Assembly (NCBI RefSeq): GCF_003112675.1
Contig: NZ_BFAY01000007.1
Coordinates: 186,001 to 250,000 of the forward strand
From: Leptospira johnsonii
Lineage (GTDB): Bacteria; Spirochaetota; Leptospiria; Leptospirales; Leptospiraceae
Direction: 5' to 3'
DNA: 64,000 bases
Numbering within the stretch: position 1 is the stretch's first letter; each line of letters opens with the position of its first letter. The notes under the pieces are model-generated. The model made no database searches and was not told the DNA's origin. It saw nothing but the letters and a program-made list of their open reading frames with translations. Below are positions 9,599 through 20,240 of this stretch, piece after piece. The translations under genes were made by a program, and so were the position numbers.

Positions 9599-12500
9599 TT
9601 ATTTAGGACTATGGATCTCTTGCAGAGAACGGATGGTGAATCCCTTATCTGTCATCTCCATCATTCCTTTGATCAAAGCCTTGGCCGCACTCGCAGTGGT
9701 CAAACACGGGATCTTATAACGGATAGCAGCCTGGCGGATCGCAAAACTATCATCTCTGGTCACTCTGCTAAGAGGTGTATTCAGTATAAGATGGATCTTG
9801 TTCTCTCTGATATAATCTAATGCAGTCGGGAATTGGTTATCGTATACCTTATTGATCTTGGAAGAAAGTATTCCATTTTCAGATAAGAACTTATGGGTTC
9901 CTTCGGTGGCGATCAGGTTGAATCCTAAACCTGAAAGATCCTTGATATACTTTAATAATTCTTTTTTGTCCTTATCATTTACGGAAACGAATACAGTTCC
10001 CTGAGAAGGAAGTTCTTCTCCGGCCATGTATTGGGATTTTAAGAATGCTTCTCCCGCAGTGTCGGCAATTCCCATCACCTCACCTGTGGATCTCATTTCC
10101 GGTCCGAGGATTGTGTCCACTCCAGGAAATTTATTAAAAGGTAATACAGCTTCCTTCACATTTACGGTCGGGAATACCATTTCTTTTGGAAGTGGAAGTT
10201 GCTTTAAGCTCTCTCCCATCATGATACGGGTAGCGTATTTTACGATAGGATGGCCAAGAGCCTTGGATACGAAAGGAACCGTCCTGGAAGCGCGAGGGTT
10301 TACCTCGATCACATAAACAACTTCTTCTTTAACTGCGTATTGGATATTAATAAGTCCTTTGACTTGTAATTCTAATGCAAGTGCTCTCGTAGCGCTTCTG
10401 ATATCGTCCAATACTTTTTTGGATAAGGACTGAGGAGGAAGAACACAGGCAGAATCTCCGGAATGGATACCTGCTTCCTCGATATGCTCCATGATCCCGG
10501 CAATAAACACGTCTTTGCCGTCGCAAAGTGCATCCACATCCACTTCTACCGCGTCTTCTAAGAAGGAATCGATGAGTAGAGGTCTGTCTTCCGAAATTTC
10601 CTCGGCTTTTTCCATATACTTATCTAGCTCTTTTTCTTCGCTGATGATAAGCATCGCTCTTCCACCCAATACGTAACTAGGGCGAACGAGCACAGGATAC
10701 GTGATATTATTTGCGATCTTTCTAGCTTGTTCCATAGAAGTCGCTATCCCGTTATTTGGAGAGAGCAATTTCAGTTTTTCTAATACTTCTGCGAAACGTT
10801 TTCTGTCTTCCGCTCTGTCTATGGAATCCGGGCTTGTTCCTAAAATTGGAACCCCTCTACTCTCCAGATCTTTCGCAAGTTTTAGAGGTGTCTGTCCACC
10901 GAATTGGATGATAACCCCATTCGGTTTTTCCTTTTTATAGATCTGCATTACGTCCTCTAAGGTCAGAGGTTCGAAATACAATCTGTCGGAAGTATCGTAG
11001 TCCGTTGAGACAGTTTCCGGGTTGGAATTCACCATGATGGATTCCACTCCCAGATCTTGTAGAGCGAATGAGGCATGGCAGCAGCAATAATCGAACTCTA
11101 TCCCTTGTCCGATCCTATTCGGTCCGCCGCCTAAAATGATTACCGATTTGTTAGAGGTTACGTTTGTCTCATCCTCTTCGTCGTAAGAAGAATAAAAATA
11201 AGGCGTATAAGCTTCGAATTCTCCGGCGCAGGTATCGATCCTCTTATAGATCGGTTCTATTTTAGAAGATTCTAATGTTGCCTCGAGGCTCTTTTCTTCT
11301 TTTTTGAGAATAGAACCTATCTCTGCCTTTTTCTTATCTGGAGTTTGAGAAGAAGAAAGTACCTTTTCTATCTCCGCTTTTTTAGAAAGATAGGCAAGCT
11401 GTCTATTAGAGAATCCCGCTTTTTTCAGTTTTCCTAAAACGGAATTCCCTTTTTGCTCGAATTCTTTTTCTAAATTCTGCAGGTCTTCGAATTGGTATAA
11501 GAACCAAGGATCTATTTTACAAAGTTCGTGGATTTTCTCTACGCTATAACCTTCTTCCAAAGCTTTTTTGACGTAGAAGATCCTTTTATCGTTCGGTCTG
11601 CGTAAGAATGAATCGATTCTTTCTTTTTTCTGAGGAACAGATAAGCTATGGAATTCGACTAACTCTGCAAAATTTCCGTCGGAACCGAAACCGAAACGAT
11701 CGATTTCCAAAGAGCGCATAGCCTTTTGAAAACTTTCTTTAAAAGTCCTTCCGATTGCCATGGCTTCTCCCACGGCTTTCATCTGGACTCCGAGAGTATC
11801 GTCTGTCCCTGGGAACTTCTCGAAGGCAAACCTTGGGATCTTTGTCACCACATAGTCTATGGACGGTTCGAAAGAAGCAGGAGTAACTCTTGTAATATCG
11901 TTTTTGATCTCATCCAGAGAGTAACCAATGGAGAGTAACGCAGCGATCTTTGCGATCGGGAATCCGGTCGCCTTAGAAGCGAGCGCGGAAGATCTGGAGA
12001 CCCGAGGGTTCATCTCGATCACGATCACGTCACCGTCTTCCGGATTCACTGCGAACTGGATATTGGATCCACCGGTTTCTACCCCGATCTCTCGGATGAT
12101 ACTGATGGACATATCCCTTAAATTTTGGTATTCCTTATCGGAAAGTGTCTGCTGAGGAGCAACTGTGATGGAATCACCAGTATGAACTCCCATTGGATCT
12201 ATATTCTCAATAGAACAAATGATAACTACGTTATCCGCGAGGTCTCTCATGACCTCTAACTCGAATTCTTTCCAACCCAAAACGGATTGTTCTAATAAAA
12301 CCTGGCTAATAGGAGAAGCCTTGAGTCCTTTGCCTACCACTTCGTCGAAGGTTTCTTCGTCGTAAGCGATCCCTCCTCCGGTTCCTCCCAGAGTGAACGC
12401 GGGTCTTACGATCAGAGGAAGTCCGATCTGAGCCTTGATCTCTGCCGCTTCTTTCAGATTGTTAGCGAGCCCGGAACGAGGGACTTTTACCCCGATCTTC

Positions 12501-12910
12501 TCCATTGCTCTTTTGAAAAGTTCTCTATCTTCGGCTTTTTTGATGGCCTCTATTTTGGCGCCTATGAGTTCTACATTATATTTTTCTAATAATCCTGCGT
12601 TATGGCAGGCCAAAGCCAGGTTTAATGCCGTTTGACCTCCTACGGTAGGTAGGATTGCGTCCGGTTTTTCTTTTTCTAAGATCTTTTGGACAACCGAGAC
12701 GGTTAGAGGTTCTATATAAGTCGCATCCGCCAGATCAGGATCAGTCATGATGGTGGCAGGATTGGAATTGAGAAGGATTACCCGGATTCCTTTTTCTCGG
12801 AGGGCTTTGGCGGCCTGGGTGCCGGAATAGTCGAATTCACAAGCTTGACCGATAACGATCGGCCCGGATCCCAGGATCAGAACGGAGCGGAGATCTTCCC
12901 TTTTGGGCAT
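9599..12910 (-). CDS. carB: carbamoyl-phosphate synthase large subunit
   Basis: 1103 residues, near the family's usual 1070. It makes carbamoyl phosphate from bicarbonate, ATP and glutamine-derived ammonia for arginine and pyrimidine synthesis. Two homologous synthetase halves are visible, each starting with a dinucleotide-like loop ([20 protein letters not shown] near 11 and [20 protein letters not shown] near 590). Each is followed by an ATP-grasp domain ([12 protein letters not shown] and [11 protein letters not shown]). The linker of about 430-560 is somewhat long and Lys/Glu-rich. The C-terminal MGS-like allosteric domain begins near 960. No carA lies nearby. The ATG at 12910 has only a weak ribosome site. 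Confidence 0.98.
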   Translation of the reverse strand: MPKREDLRSVLILGSGPIVIGQACEFDYSGTQAAKALREKGIRVILLNSNPATIMTDPDLADATYIEPLTVSVVQKILEKEKPDAILPTVGGQTALNLALACHNAGLLEKYNVELIGAKIEAIKKAEDRELFKRAMEKIGVKVPRSGLANNLKEAAEIKAQIGLPLIVRPAFTLGGTGGGIAYDEETFDEVVGKGLKASPISQVLLEQSVLGWKEFELEVMRDLADNVVIICSIENIDPMGVHTGDSITVAPQQTLSDKEYQNLRDMSISIIREIGVETGGSNIQFAVNPEDGDVIVIEMNPRVSRSSALASKATGFPIAKIAALLSIGYSLDEIKNDITRVTPASFEPSIDYVVTKIPRFAFEKFPGTDDTLGVQMKAVGEAMAIGRTFKESFQKAMRSLEIDRFGFGSDGNFAELVEFHSLSVPQKKERIDSFLRRPNDKRIFYVKKALEEGYSVEKIHELCKIDPWFLYQFEDLQNLEKEFEQKGNSVLGKLKKAGFSNRQLAYLSKKAEIEKVLSSSQTPDKKKAEIGSILKKEEKSLEATLESSKIEPIYKRIDTCAGEFEAYTPYFYSSYDEEDETNVTSNKSVIILGGGPNRIGQGIEFDYCCCHASFALQDLGVESIMVNSNPETVSTDYDTSDRLYFEPLTLEDVMQIYKKEKPNGVIIQFGGQTPLKLAKDLESRGVPILGTSPDSIDRAEDRKRFAEVLEKLKLLSPNNGIATSMEQARKIANNITYPVLVRPSYVLGGRAMLIISEEKELDKYMEKAEEISEDRPLLIDSFLEDAVEVDVDALCDGKDVFIAGIMEHIEEAGIHSGDSACVLPPQSLSKKVLDDIRSATRALALELQVKGLINIQYAVKEEVVYVIEVNPRASRTVPFVSKALGHPIVKYATRIMMGESLKQLPLPKEMVFPTVNVKEAVLPFNKFPGVDTILGPEMRSTGEVMGIADTAGEAFLKSQYMAGEELPSQGTVFVSVNDKDKKELLKYIKDLSGLGFNLIATEGTHKFLSENGILSSKINKVYDNQFPTALDYIRENKIHLILNTPLSRVTRDDSFAIRQAAIRYKIPCLTTASAAKALIKGMMEMTDKGFTIRSLQEIHSPK

Positions 12911-12981
12911 ATTATTTCCAGGATTTTTATTCTGGCCTGTACTTCAAGTCTTTCCGAGACAGAAAGAAAAAAGCATTACGA

Positions 12982-15240
12982 TCAAAGTTCTGCTTTTGGA
13001 AGGAAATAGTCTCCCGCCTTCTTCCATTTCCCGGAACCGATCAGTAGGAGCTCCAACTTACGCTGCAAATCGCCGCAAGAAGAAGCCGGAAGTGGATTCG
13101 TATTCCATGGATCGGAAATCCTGTCGTAACAGGTGTATAAAACACCATTTGGACTCGGAATATAGATCAGCTTTTTGGTCCTGGTTTGGAGCATTCTATG
13201 TTTGGAAAATAGAACAGTCTCTTTTGCATAAGGATCGGAAACAGTCACACTATTCCCATCGTTTGGATCGATTGAATGTAACTCCAAAATATTCGGATAA
13301 CGGATCCTATCTTTCTGGAAAAAATGATCTCCCCGATCCGAAAACCAAATCCCTGTCTCTGAATAAACGGAACGATCCTCTGTCCAGGTTTCTTCTTTCG
13401 GGAGCCTGGTCAGATCTTTTCCTCGCAACGAAAGATTTTCGGAAGATATTCCCAAAACGGAAAGAATTGTAGGAAACACATCCAATGAGCTTGTGATCCC
13501 TTTAAAATTGCGGACTTCCTTTCTTTCGAATGATTTTGGAAACTTGATGATGAGAGGGATCTTGGTAACACCCTCCCCTCTCAAATGCTCCCCATGCCCA
13601 TGACTATGATCCTCTTCAAACAAGGACTCTCCATGATCAGAGGTAAGAATGATAAGTGTATCGTCGTACAACTTTCTTCTTTTCAGTTCTTCCAAAATTT
13701 TCCCGACGGAAAAATCAAAAGCAGTCAATGAAGCGGAATAAATAGAACGGATCTGTTCCTGTTCTTTTTTATCAGGCTTCTCCGAATTACTCGGATCCAC
13801 AAAACGGAAATATTTAGAAGGTCCGTAATAGTGGCGATCTGTATTCTTATAAAAAGGATAAGGCGGACTATAAGGGAAATGAGTTACGGAAGAAAAATAC
13901 AGTGCAAAAAAAGGACGATCCTTTTTATCGAACACCGAGAATAGATCCGGTAAAATCCTAGAATCATCGCCCAAGCTGGGAAGGGACCGGATAGAAGAAA
14001 GATATTCCCCTCCTCCAAAAAAAGTCCCAGTCAAAACAGGAAGAAAGAAGACCTGAGATTCGATCGTCCTTTGTTGTGTTAATGTCTCCGCGCTAAAATT
14101 CGGAGCATATACATTTTGGAATCCCCAATTCGCTCTCGGAAAAATATCTCCTGCAAAGGAAGAGACCACAAAGGTCTTATGAGATTTTCCTAAAATGCCT
14201 GGAAGTGTAGCGATCGTATTCCCTAATTTAGAACGATCTTCTTTATCAGGGAACATATCCTGGATCCCATGTTCGAAAGAATATTTCCCACTCAAAAAAT
14301 CCGCCCAAGAAGGAAATGTCCTAGGGATCGTAGAATGATGATCCAAAAGTACGAGAGATTCGGAAGCAAGACGATCTATGTTCGGAGTTTTATCTTTTTC
14401 CCCTTTTACAAAGCCCAATTGGTCCTGGCGAATACTATCCGCAGAAATGATAAGTACATTCGTATTAGAAGAATATTCCAAAGCTTCTTTAGATACAGAG
14501 CTCCCATTCCGAGTTTTCGTAAAAAAAGAAAATCCGAAACCTATGAGTACAACCGCAACAAAAACCAGATCCTTTTTAGAACGAGAGAATCGAATATCAA
14601 AGGAATAAAAAGCAGAAGCAGTCAAAATGCCCCAAGCAGACCCTAAAAGATGAAAAGAATAAAATAATATTATAAAAACGGAATACCTGATCAGAGATTC
14701 ATAGAACTTAGATTTCCAAAAAGACAATCCGGTTCGAACGACTTGAACTACCAAAAATAAGAATAAAACCGATTTAAAGAAGAAGGGAGAAAAATGATCC
14801 GTAATAAAATATAAAAACCCGATCGCCCAAGAATGTCTGTAATAGAAAAATTCTCCATATACTTGAGGATATTCCGAAACGGATCCACAAAATAGAAAAA
14901 ATAAGACCGAGAATAAAATTAAATAAATCTTATATATTCTAATCTTCTTTCCTTTCTTCCATTCCGAAAAATCAGGACCTAAAAATAAGATCGCTGCTCC
15001 AACAAAGAACGCATAAGAAGAAGCGAATACTCCGCCTAGATCTCTCAGTAATAAGGGAATAAGCCCGTAAAAAAGAGAAATAAATTCGCTGATATCCACT
15101 CCCATTACATGCAAAGAAGTATTGGTTAGAAGACAAAGAAGGGTCAGAACAAATACGAAAACCCCTGAATGGATCCAAGGGTTCCCGGAGTTAAATTCGG
15201 ATCGGATGGAATTTTTAAATTTAGACCAGAACTCGGACAT
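12982..15240 (-). CDS. membrane-anchored sulfatase / alkaline phosphatase superfamily protein
   Basis: 752 residues. The first 245 hold about six membrane segments. The rest is an extracytoplasmic sulfatase-fold domain beginning with NVLIISADSIRQDQLG (261-276), whose Asp is a metal ligand. STIPRTFPSW near 303 occupies the position of the catalytic nucleophile (Ser or Thr, no Cys for formylglycine). LTSDHGESLFEEDHSHGHGE supplies the second metal site. This layout matches phosphoglycerol or phosphoethanolamine transferases and LtaS-like enzymes, so modification of a lipid or surface glycan is more likely than sulfate release. The substrate is unknown. The gene overlaps the end of rsmD by 20 bases and continues that operon. 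Confidence 0.85.
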   Translation of the reverse strand: MSEFWSKFKNSIRSEFNSGNPWIHSGVFVFVLTLLCLLTNTSLHVMGVDISEFISLFYGLIPLLLRDLGGVFASSYAFFVGAAILFLGPDFSEWKKGKKIRIYKIYLILFSVLFFLFCGSVSEYPQVYGEFFYYRHSWAIGFLYFITDHFSPFFFKSVLFLFLVVQVVRTGLSFWKSKFYESLIRYSVFIILFYSFHLLGSAWGILTASAFYSFDIRFSRSKKDLVFVAVVLIGFGFSFFTKTRNGSSVSKEALEYSSNTNVLIISADSIRQDQLGFVKGEKDKTPNIDRLASESLVLLDHHSTIPRTFPSWADFLSGKYSFEHGIQDMFPDKEDRSKLGNTIATLPGILGKSHKTFVVSSFAGDIFPRANWGFQNVYAPNFSAETLTQQRTIESQVFFLPVLTGTFFGGGEYLSSIRSLPSLGDDSRILPDLFSVFDKKDRPFFALYFSSVTHFPYSPPYPFYKNTDRHYYGPSKYFRFVDPSNSEKPDKKEQEQIRSIYSASLTAFDFSVGKILEELKRRKLYDDTLIILTSDHGESLFEEDHSHGHGEHLRGEGVTKIPLIIKFPKSFERKEVRNFKGITSSLDVFPTILSVLGISSENLSLRGKDLTRLPKEETWTEDRSVYSETGIWFSDRGDHFFQKDRIRYPNILELHSIDPNDGNSVTVSDPYAKETVLFSKHRMLQTRTKKLIYIPSPNGVLYTCYDRISDPWNTNPLPASSCGDLQRKLELLLIGSGKWKKAGDYFLPKAEL

Positions 15241-15805
15241 TCAAAGTATTCCTGCCGAAGGAACGAGGAGTAAAATTTTCCCAATCCAAAGGAAGCGGAG
15301 ACTGCACGATAATCGCAACCACACCTGGTTCGTTTTGGACAATCTCCTCTACTACCTTCTTCAATTTTTCCGCCTTCTTTTCCCAGAATGAATAAGGAGG
15401 GTCCATAAAATACACTTTCGTTTTTTCAGGAATATCGAATCCCAAATAGAATCGGAAAGCGTCTTTTCGTAAGACTAAATGAGGTTTTCCTAATTTATCC
15501 AAAACACCTTTCAGGCTTTCAAATCTATCCCAGGCAAGTTCCAAAAATACCGCTCTTGCAAACCCTCTACTCAAAGATTCAATCCCCATCTGTCCGGACC
15601 CGGCAAATAGATCCACAAACGCGGAATCTTCCATATTCAAACGGCCTTGGAGCTGTAAGGATTCAATAATATCAAATAATGATTTTTTAATGATCGCAGG
15701 TGTAAAATTACTCTTACCCTCAGGGCTGACTGGAGAAGGGATCAATTTCCCTTTCAGTTCCCCGGTTTGGATCCGAAGTCCTTTTGTTTTTTTTCCCGGT
15801 TTCAT
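15221..15805 (-). CDS. rsmD: 16S rRNA (guanine(966)-N2)-methyltransferase RsmD
   Basis: 194 residues, the usual length. The N-terminus has the RsmD start RIQTGELKGKLI and the helix TPAIIKKSLFDII. The SAM-binding loop is FVDLFAGSGQMGIESLSRG, and the catalytic motif is MDPPYSF. RsmD methylates N2 of G966 in 16S rRNA on the small subunit. The start ATG overlaps the stop of the upstream TPR-like gene by four bases (ATGA), and its own 3' end overlaps the sulfatase gene, so the three are one transcript. Nothing unusual was seen in the motif residues. Confidence 0.92.
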   Translation of the reverse strand: MKPGKKTKGLRIQTGELKGKLIPSPVSPEGKSNFTPAIIKKSLFDIIESLQLQGRLNMEDSAFVDLFAGSGQMGIESLSRGFARAVFLELAWDRFESLKGVLDKLGKPHLVLRKDAFRFYLGFDIPEKTKVYFMDPPYSFWEKKAEKLKKVVEEIVQNEPGVVAIIVQSPLPLDWENFTPRSFGRNTLNVRVLV

Positions 15806-16404
15806 TTTTCCTCTTTTTTCTTTTCCAGACCTATTTCTAAGATCCGGATCCGTTTTCCCAATTTGGAATCCGCTGGTACGGATTTCAGTTTTGCCAAAAC
15901 GGAACTCGCCGCTTCGTATTCCTGAGAAGAATACAATATGCAGGCGTATGTGTAAACACCTTCGGAGTACCGAACGGAAGACTCACCCTTATTTAGGAAA
16001 ATTTTTCCCCAGCGAGCGCCCGACTCATAGGATTCTAATACCAATGCACGTTCTAAAAATAAAAAAACAGAATTATAAAAGATAGAAGGTTGTTCCTTGG
16101 ATCTGGAATAAATGCTCAAAAGTGTCTTATCTATCTCTTCTAAACTGGATTCGGAAGCGACGTATAACAAAAGGATCTTATAATCCAATTCCCCCGATCT
16201 AAGACCCGATCTGGAGACTTTTACTAAGGTGTCATAGTTTCCTTTTTTATAATATTCGTACACCTGGTCGAAATCCACCGCGTAGATAGAATTCGAAAAT
16301 AAAAAGATTACGATAAGAATGATAGGAGCGGTCCGAAATGATACTTTTGGAAAAAAGTCGGACCGCAAAAAGATTAGAGTTCGATTACGTTTGAAGAGCC
16401 GCAC
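15802..16404 (-). CDS. exported TPR-like hypothetical protein
   Basis: 200 residues as drawn. A hydrophobic segment (APIILIVIFLFSNSIYA) looks like a signal peptide. The mature part reads as helical repeat pairs (FDQVYEYYKKGNYDTLVKVS, later YTYACILYSSQEYEAASSVL) typical of tetratricopeptide folds, so a periplasmic protein-protein role is inferred. The drawn start is a GTG inside the preceding zinc-ribbon gene. A TTG at 16368, just past that gene's stop, would give a more normal signal peptide and is a serious alternative. It sits in an operon with rsmD. Confidence 0.65.
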   Translation of the reverse strand: MRLFKRNRTLIFLRSDFFPKVSFRTAPIILIVIFLFSNSIYAVDFDQVYEYYKKGNYDTLVKVSRSGLRSGELDYKILLLYVASESSLEEIDKTLLSIYSRSKEQPSIFYNSVFLFLERALVLESYESGARWGKIFLNKGESSVRYSEGVYTYACILYSSQEYEAASSVLAKLKSVPADSKLGKRIRILEIGLEKKKEEK

Positions 16405-16565
16405 ATGGAGCAGATATGATTTTCTGGGCCGTCAAAAGATCCTTCGGCGTCATCTTCCCAACGATGATCACAGTCCTCACATACAAAAGTTACGGCGTCC
16501 TCGTCGAGGTAATCCGCGTCGCCGTCTGTTTCGTAATCCTCGTCAAAATCATAATTATAAGGCAT
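16374..16565 (-). CDS. small acidic zinc-ribbon protein
   Basis: 63 residues. The first 25 are strongly acidic (DFDEDYETDGDADYLDED). CEDC at about 29-32 and CSMC near 52-55 form a classic four-cysteine zinc ribbon. Such proteins bind zinc and often contact RNA or a partner protein; the actual role is unknown. It is first in a leftward cluster with the TPR-like protein, rsmD and sulfatase. The divergent gap to 16671 carries one copy of the dispersed palindrome. Confidence 0.7.
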   Translation of the reverse strand: MPYNYDFDEDYETDGDADYLDEDAVTFVCEDCDHRWEDDAEGSFDGPENHICSMCGSSNVIEL

Positions 16566-16606
16566 ATTTACACGGAATCCAGGAGGGGTCCGAGAGTCAA
16601 GCTAGA

Positions 16607-16620
16607 GTAGGAGTTCCAAC
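16607..16620. repeat. dispersed palindrome copy (GTAGGAGTTCCAAC)
   Basis: Imperfect 14-bp palindrome in the divergent gap between the zinc-ribbon gene and the following plus-strand gene. It matches the intergenic motif TGTWGGANNTCCWACA found at several other sites. Confidence 0.5.
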
Positions 16621-16670
16621 CCCAAAAAATAAGTGAAAGGTCTAGGCTTTTTTTAAAATCTGACTTTAGC

Positions 16671-17663
16671 ATGCTCTACCAAGCCAACCACAGAAGTTAC
16701 AGAAAAAAAGCGAATTACAAACCGTTAGTGTTCTTTTTGATCCTGCTAGGTTTGGCTGGGATCGCGTTTTTTCTCAGACAAGATATCAAAAATCTGTTCG
16801 CGGGAGACAGACGTGTACTTCTTGAGAAAGAGAGGAAACTACTCCAAGAAGGGATCGTAAAAGGTGAGCCTAAAGAAGGAGAGATCAAAGAGTTCAAATC
16901 TACCGCAAAAGATTTTGTAATATCTAATCCTAAAGAAGGGATCTCCTACCATTATGCGGCGCTTTCGGGATATTACGAATTTTTACTATTAGGTTTTAGG
17001 TTCGACTCTGTTACTCTTTCCAAAATTGCATATACAGGTTTCCAAGAATTTTTAGAACAAGATAGTTCTTATCTCCCTCTTGTAGAAGATTCATACAGAC
17101 AGGCATTAAGAGCACAAGCAATCGATCCGGAATTTTTAGAATCGACTGACAATCGTTATCTGATCGCATTCGGAGAATCCATTCGACAAAAACTCAGTCG
17201 CTCCGCATTGAACAAACTCCTGATCTCCATAGAGCCCGAGAAATTAAGTCCAGAATTAAAATCGGGTTACGCTTGGACCTGTTTAGTAGGAAGCGCACTT
17301 TCCGGAAATACCGAATTCTTAAAAAAGATACTCTCTCAACAGGATGTCTCCGGTTCTCTTTTACTCTCCGCGAGAGAATCCGATTTTCTGATCGCGCTAT
17401 CCGAATTCAGGGCCGGACAATATGTTTCTTCCTTAAATTATTTAAGAAGGGTCAAAAACGTAAATGAAGACTTTTTAACGGGAAGTTCTAAAATTTTAGA
17501 AGCAAGGATCTTTTATTACCAAAACCTTTCGCCAAAAGCGATCGTATTATTAGAAGAATATTATCCTAATTCAGGGGACAGAAAGGAAGAAGTTCTACTT
17601 CTTGCAAAAGAGATACTCTCTAAAAACCAAACCCTGAAAACGAAATTACCGGTAGAGGATTAA
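16671..17663 (+). CDS. membrane-anchored helical-repeat protein of unknown function
   Basis: 330 residues. A basic N-terminus (HRSYRKKANYK) precedes one membrane helix (LVFFLILLGLAGIAFFL, about 19-35). The remainder is an all-helical domain resembling tetratricopeptide repeats (GLRY-type Ala/Leu/Tyr spacing, for example FRAGQYVSSLNYLRRVKNVN and LEARIFYYQNLSPKAIVLLE). Topology predicts the repeats outside the cytoplasm. No enzyme motif was seen. No good ribosome site precedes the ATG. The next gene, a small lipoprotein, starts four bases after the stop, so the pair is co-transcribed. Confidence 0.68.
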   Translation: MLYQANHRSYRKKANYKPLVFFLILLGLAGIAFFLRQDIKNLFAGDRRVLLEKERKLLQEGIVKGEPKEGEIKEFKSTAKDFVISNPKEGISYHYAALSGYYEFLLLGFRFDSVTLSKIAYTGFQEFLEQDSSYLPLVEDSYRQALRAQAIDPEFLESTDNRYLIAFGESIRQKLSRSALNKLLISIEPEKLSPELKSGYAWTCLVGSALSGNTEFLKKILSQQDVSGSLLLSARESDFLIALSEFRAGQYVSSLNYLRRVKNVNEDFLTGSSKILEARIFYYQNLSPKAIVLLEEYYPNSGDRKEEVLLLAKEILSKNQTLKTKLPVED

Positions 17664-17667
17664 AAAA

Positions 17668-18027
17668 ATGAAATATTCTTTCTTCATTATACTTTTAGCT
17701 TTTTTAGGATGCGGGGTAAAACCTGTACCTCCTCCTGCAGGAAAATTTTGCGAGCCTATGCTCAAAAATACACAATGTGTGTATTTGGATTTCAGGAATT
17801 CAAAGGCAATCTTAGAAGATAAAGAATATCCTATGAAGTCCACAAGCACTTTGAATTTTTCCTATAAAGTGGACGAGGTCTATTACGAAGTGGAAGTCCT
17901 GAACGAAAATAGGGTTAAGATCACAGGAACAAACGGATTCCAAAAAACATTATTAAAACTAAAAGATAAAGACGAGAGAAAAAAAGAATACGCAAAACTT
18001 TGGAAGGCGATCAAAGATCTATTCTAA
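17668..18027 (+). CDS. small putative lipoprotein
   Basis: 119 residues. The signal peptide ends in a clear lipobox (LLAFLGC), with mature sequence beginning CGVKPVPPPAG. Two further cysteines (FCEP and TQCVY) lie close together and could pair. The remainder is a short beta-rich domain (TLNFSYKVDEVYYEVEVLNE) with a charged C-terminal helix. Function unknown. GAGGA lies eight bases before the ATG and overlaps the stop of the upstream membrane protein gene, which argues for coupling. Confidence 0.72.
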   Translation: MKYSFFIILLAFLGCGVKPVPPPAGKFCEPMLKNTQCVYLDFRNSKAILEDKEYPMKSTSTLNFSYKVDEVYYEVEVLNENRVKITGTNGFQKTLLKLKDKDERKKEYAKLWKAIKDLF

Positions 18028-18154
18028 GTTTCCCTCCTACTACTCGAACGAGCGATGTAGGCATTCTTCTATCAAATAATTCCAGAAGGACCGACCGGAT
18101 CGCAAAAAATGCTGGCTGGAACTGGTTTCTTCTACCCTATTGATTCCTACGCAT

Positions 18155-20200
18155 ATGAGTGATTCAGGTCATCCAACTCGCTTTTTCATTTTAGGAATTC
18201 TTATTTGTTTTTTATCCTTCTTCTCCTGTGCCGAAGCAAAAGGGAAAGAAAGGCCTAAGGCAGAAAACGGTATCTTAGATTTAAGTGCTTGGGATTTTAC
18301 AAAAGACGGAACAGTAGAATTAAACGGAGATTGGAGATATTATTGGAAGGAACTCATTCCACCCAAAAATTTCCAAGACGATCTTGTTGCCGATCCGAGC
18401 GGTTTCATTCCTATTCCAGGAGTATGGAACGGTCATATTTTAAACGGCGAACCTTTACCTGCGATTGGATACATCACTTATCATTTAAGATTGTATCTTC
18501 CTGAAAACACTCCTGATCTTGCGATACGAATAGATGACGGCCAAGGTTCCGCGTATTCCTTATATTGGAACGGTAAGTTAGTGGCGTATAACGGAAGTCC
18601 CGGACCGTCTCCTGAAGAAGAACGTCCTGAGTATCTTGCACAAACAAGTTCTGTTCCTTATTCCAAACAAGTCGATCTAGTGATGCATATTTCAAATCAC
18701 TATCATCGAAATGGCGGTTTTCAAATGCCGATCTTACTTGGTGACTCATCCAAGATTTTTGCGGCAAGAGATAGGAACAGGATGACCAGCGCATTTTTAG
18801 CAGGAGCCCTACTCATCATGGGCCTGTATCATATGGGCCTTTTCCTATTTCGCAAAAAAGAAATGGAGATTTTTTGGTTCTCTCTAACCTGTCTTGCTAT
18901 CACCTCCAGAGTACTTACCAGCGGAGAAAGATTCATAGGAGAAGCGTTCAGAAATATTCCTTGGAATATTTTTATCAGAATAGAATACCTCTCCTTTTAT
19001 TTAGGCGTTCCCTTCATGGCTATGTTTATGAGGACCTTGTATCCTTCTCAGTTCAAAAAGACATCCATGATTGTCATTTTTACGTTATCTATTCCCCCAT
19101 GCCTTTCAATTATAGTGCTTCCTCCCTCACTTTTTAGTTATACGCTCCCTTATTACCAAGCATTGATCGTATTCGGCGGAATATATGGTATGATCATGTT
19201 GGCAGTAGCTATCTTCAAAGGTTTACAGGGCGCAAAACTGATGTTACTCGGTTTAGGAATATTCTATGCATCCGTTCTAAATGATTTTATTTTTTACCAG
19301 TTTCACATTGGACCTGGGTATCTCACTCCTGCAGGTCTATTCTTATTAACGTTTGCGGATGCGGCCCTACTGGGCAGAAGGATCGCAAGCGCATTCAACA
19401 CCAGTGAAGAACTATCCGTCAATCTGGAGAAAAAGGTAGTAGAAAGAACAAAGGAACTCGCAGAAGAAAGAGATCGTACAGATTTACTATTATTAAATAT
19501 TCTTCCCAAACCCGTTGCAGAAGAATTAAAATCCAAAGGATCGGTGACTCCAGTATATTACGAATCCGCGAGTATACTATTCACAGACTTCGTGGGATTT
19601 ACTAAAATCGCAGAAGATATGTTGCCAAAAGATCTAGTAGAAGATCTACACAATTGTTTTTCGGAATTCGATTCAGTCGTTTCCCGGTTAGGTTTAGAAA
19701 AACTGAAAACGATCGGGGATTCTTACATGTGTGCCGGAGGAATTCCGAATATCAATTTCACTCATGCTGTCGACAATTGTTTAGCAGGTTTAGAATTCCT
19801 AAGATTCATGCATAAGATCGCAAATGCTAAATCACAAATGGGTCTTCCATTCTGGGAATTAAGAGTGGGAGTTCATACCGGTCCAGTGACATCGGGAGTG
19901 ATCGGCTCCAACAAATTCGCTTACGATGTTTGGGGGGATGCGGTCAATCTTGCGAGTAGAATGGAATCCTCAGGTAAACCGGGACATCTAAATATCTCCG
20001 GCTCCACATATGAGATAGTAAAAGATTTTTTTGTATGCGAGCATAGAGGAAAGATCCAAGCAAAAGGAAAGGGAGAAGTGGATATGTATTTTGTAAGTTC
20101 CATCCGCCCCGAATTATCCGTGGATTCCAAAGGGATTTTTCCAAATGAAAAATTCGAAACTTTAAGAACGGAATTAAATCTGAAATTCAGCGCAGTTTGA
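18155..20200 (+). CDS. 7TMR-DISM receptor-type adenylate cyclase (class III)
   Basis: 681 residues from the ATG at 18155 (a TTG five codons earlier is also open). A signal peptide (ILGILICFLSFFSC) leads to an extracytoplasmic 7TMR-DISM beta-sandwich domain (about 40-200, GDWRYYWKELI). Seven membrane helices (210-410), a short coiled coil and a class III cyclase domain (470-650) follow. Metal Asp residues are in ILFTDFVGF and KTIGDSYM. The adenine-specifying Lys (EKLKTIGD) and Asp (AYDVWGDAVN) are both present, and the transition-state Asn/Arg are in VNLASRM. This predicts cAMP synthesis rather than cGMP. The periplasmic domain probably binds a carbohydrate-like ligand. Its product could feed cNMP-binding proteins such as the patatin at 1836. 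Confidence 0.9.
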   Translation: MSDSGHPTRFFILGILICFLSFFSCAEAKGKERPKAENGILDLSAWDFTKDGTVELNGDWRYYWKELIPPKNFQDDLVADPSGFIPIPGVWNGHILNGEPLPAIGYITYHLRLYLPENTPDLAIRIDDGQGSAYSLYWNGKLVAYNGSPGPSPEEERPEYLAQTSSVPYSKQVDLVMHISNHYHRNGGFQMPILLGDSSKIFAARDRNRMTSAFLAGALLIMGLYHMGLFLFRKKEMEIFWFSLTCLAITSRVLTSGERFIGEAFRNIPWNIFIRIEYLSFYLGVPFMAMFMRTLYPSQFKKTSMIVIFTLSIPPCLSIIVLPPSLFSYTLPYYQALIVFGGIYGMIMLAVAIFKGLQGAKLMLLGLGIFYASVLNDFIFYQFHIGPGYLTPAGLFLLTFADAALLGRRIASAFNTSEELSVNLEKKVVERTKELAEERDRTDLLLLNILPKPVAEELKSKGSVTPVYYESASILFTDFVGFTKIAEDMLPKDLVEDLHNCFSEFDSVVSRLGLEKLKTIGDSYMCAGGIPNINFTHAVDNCLAGLEFLRFMHKIANAKSQMGLPFWELRVGVHTGPVTSGVIGSNKFAYDVWGDAVNLASRMESSGKPGHLNISGSTYEIVKDFFVCEHRGKIQAKGKGEVDMYFVSSIRPELSVDSKGIFPNEKFETLRTELNLKFSAV

Positions 20201-20240
20201 TCTCTGCAGCTTTGGAAGGAATATTAAAAATTCATTATCT

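Noticed and set aside
13044..13057. GTAGGAGCTCCAAC, a match to the dispersed palindrome
   Set aside because: It lies inside the sulfatase coding region and is well explained by Leu-Glu-Leu codons, so it was not counted as a separate element.
12903..13472. Plus-strand frame of 189 codons between carB and the sulfatase
   Set aside because: Most of it is opposite the sulfatase C-terminus and has an unlikely composition.
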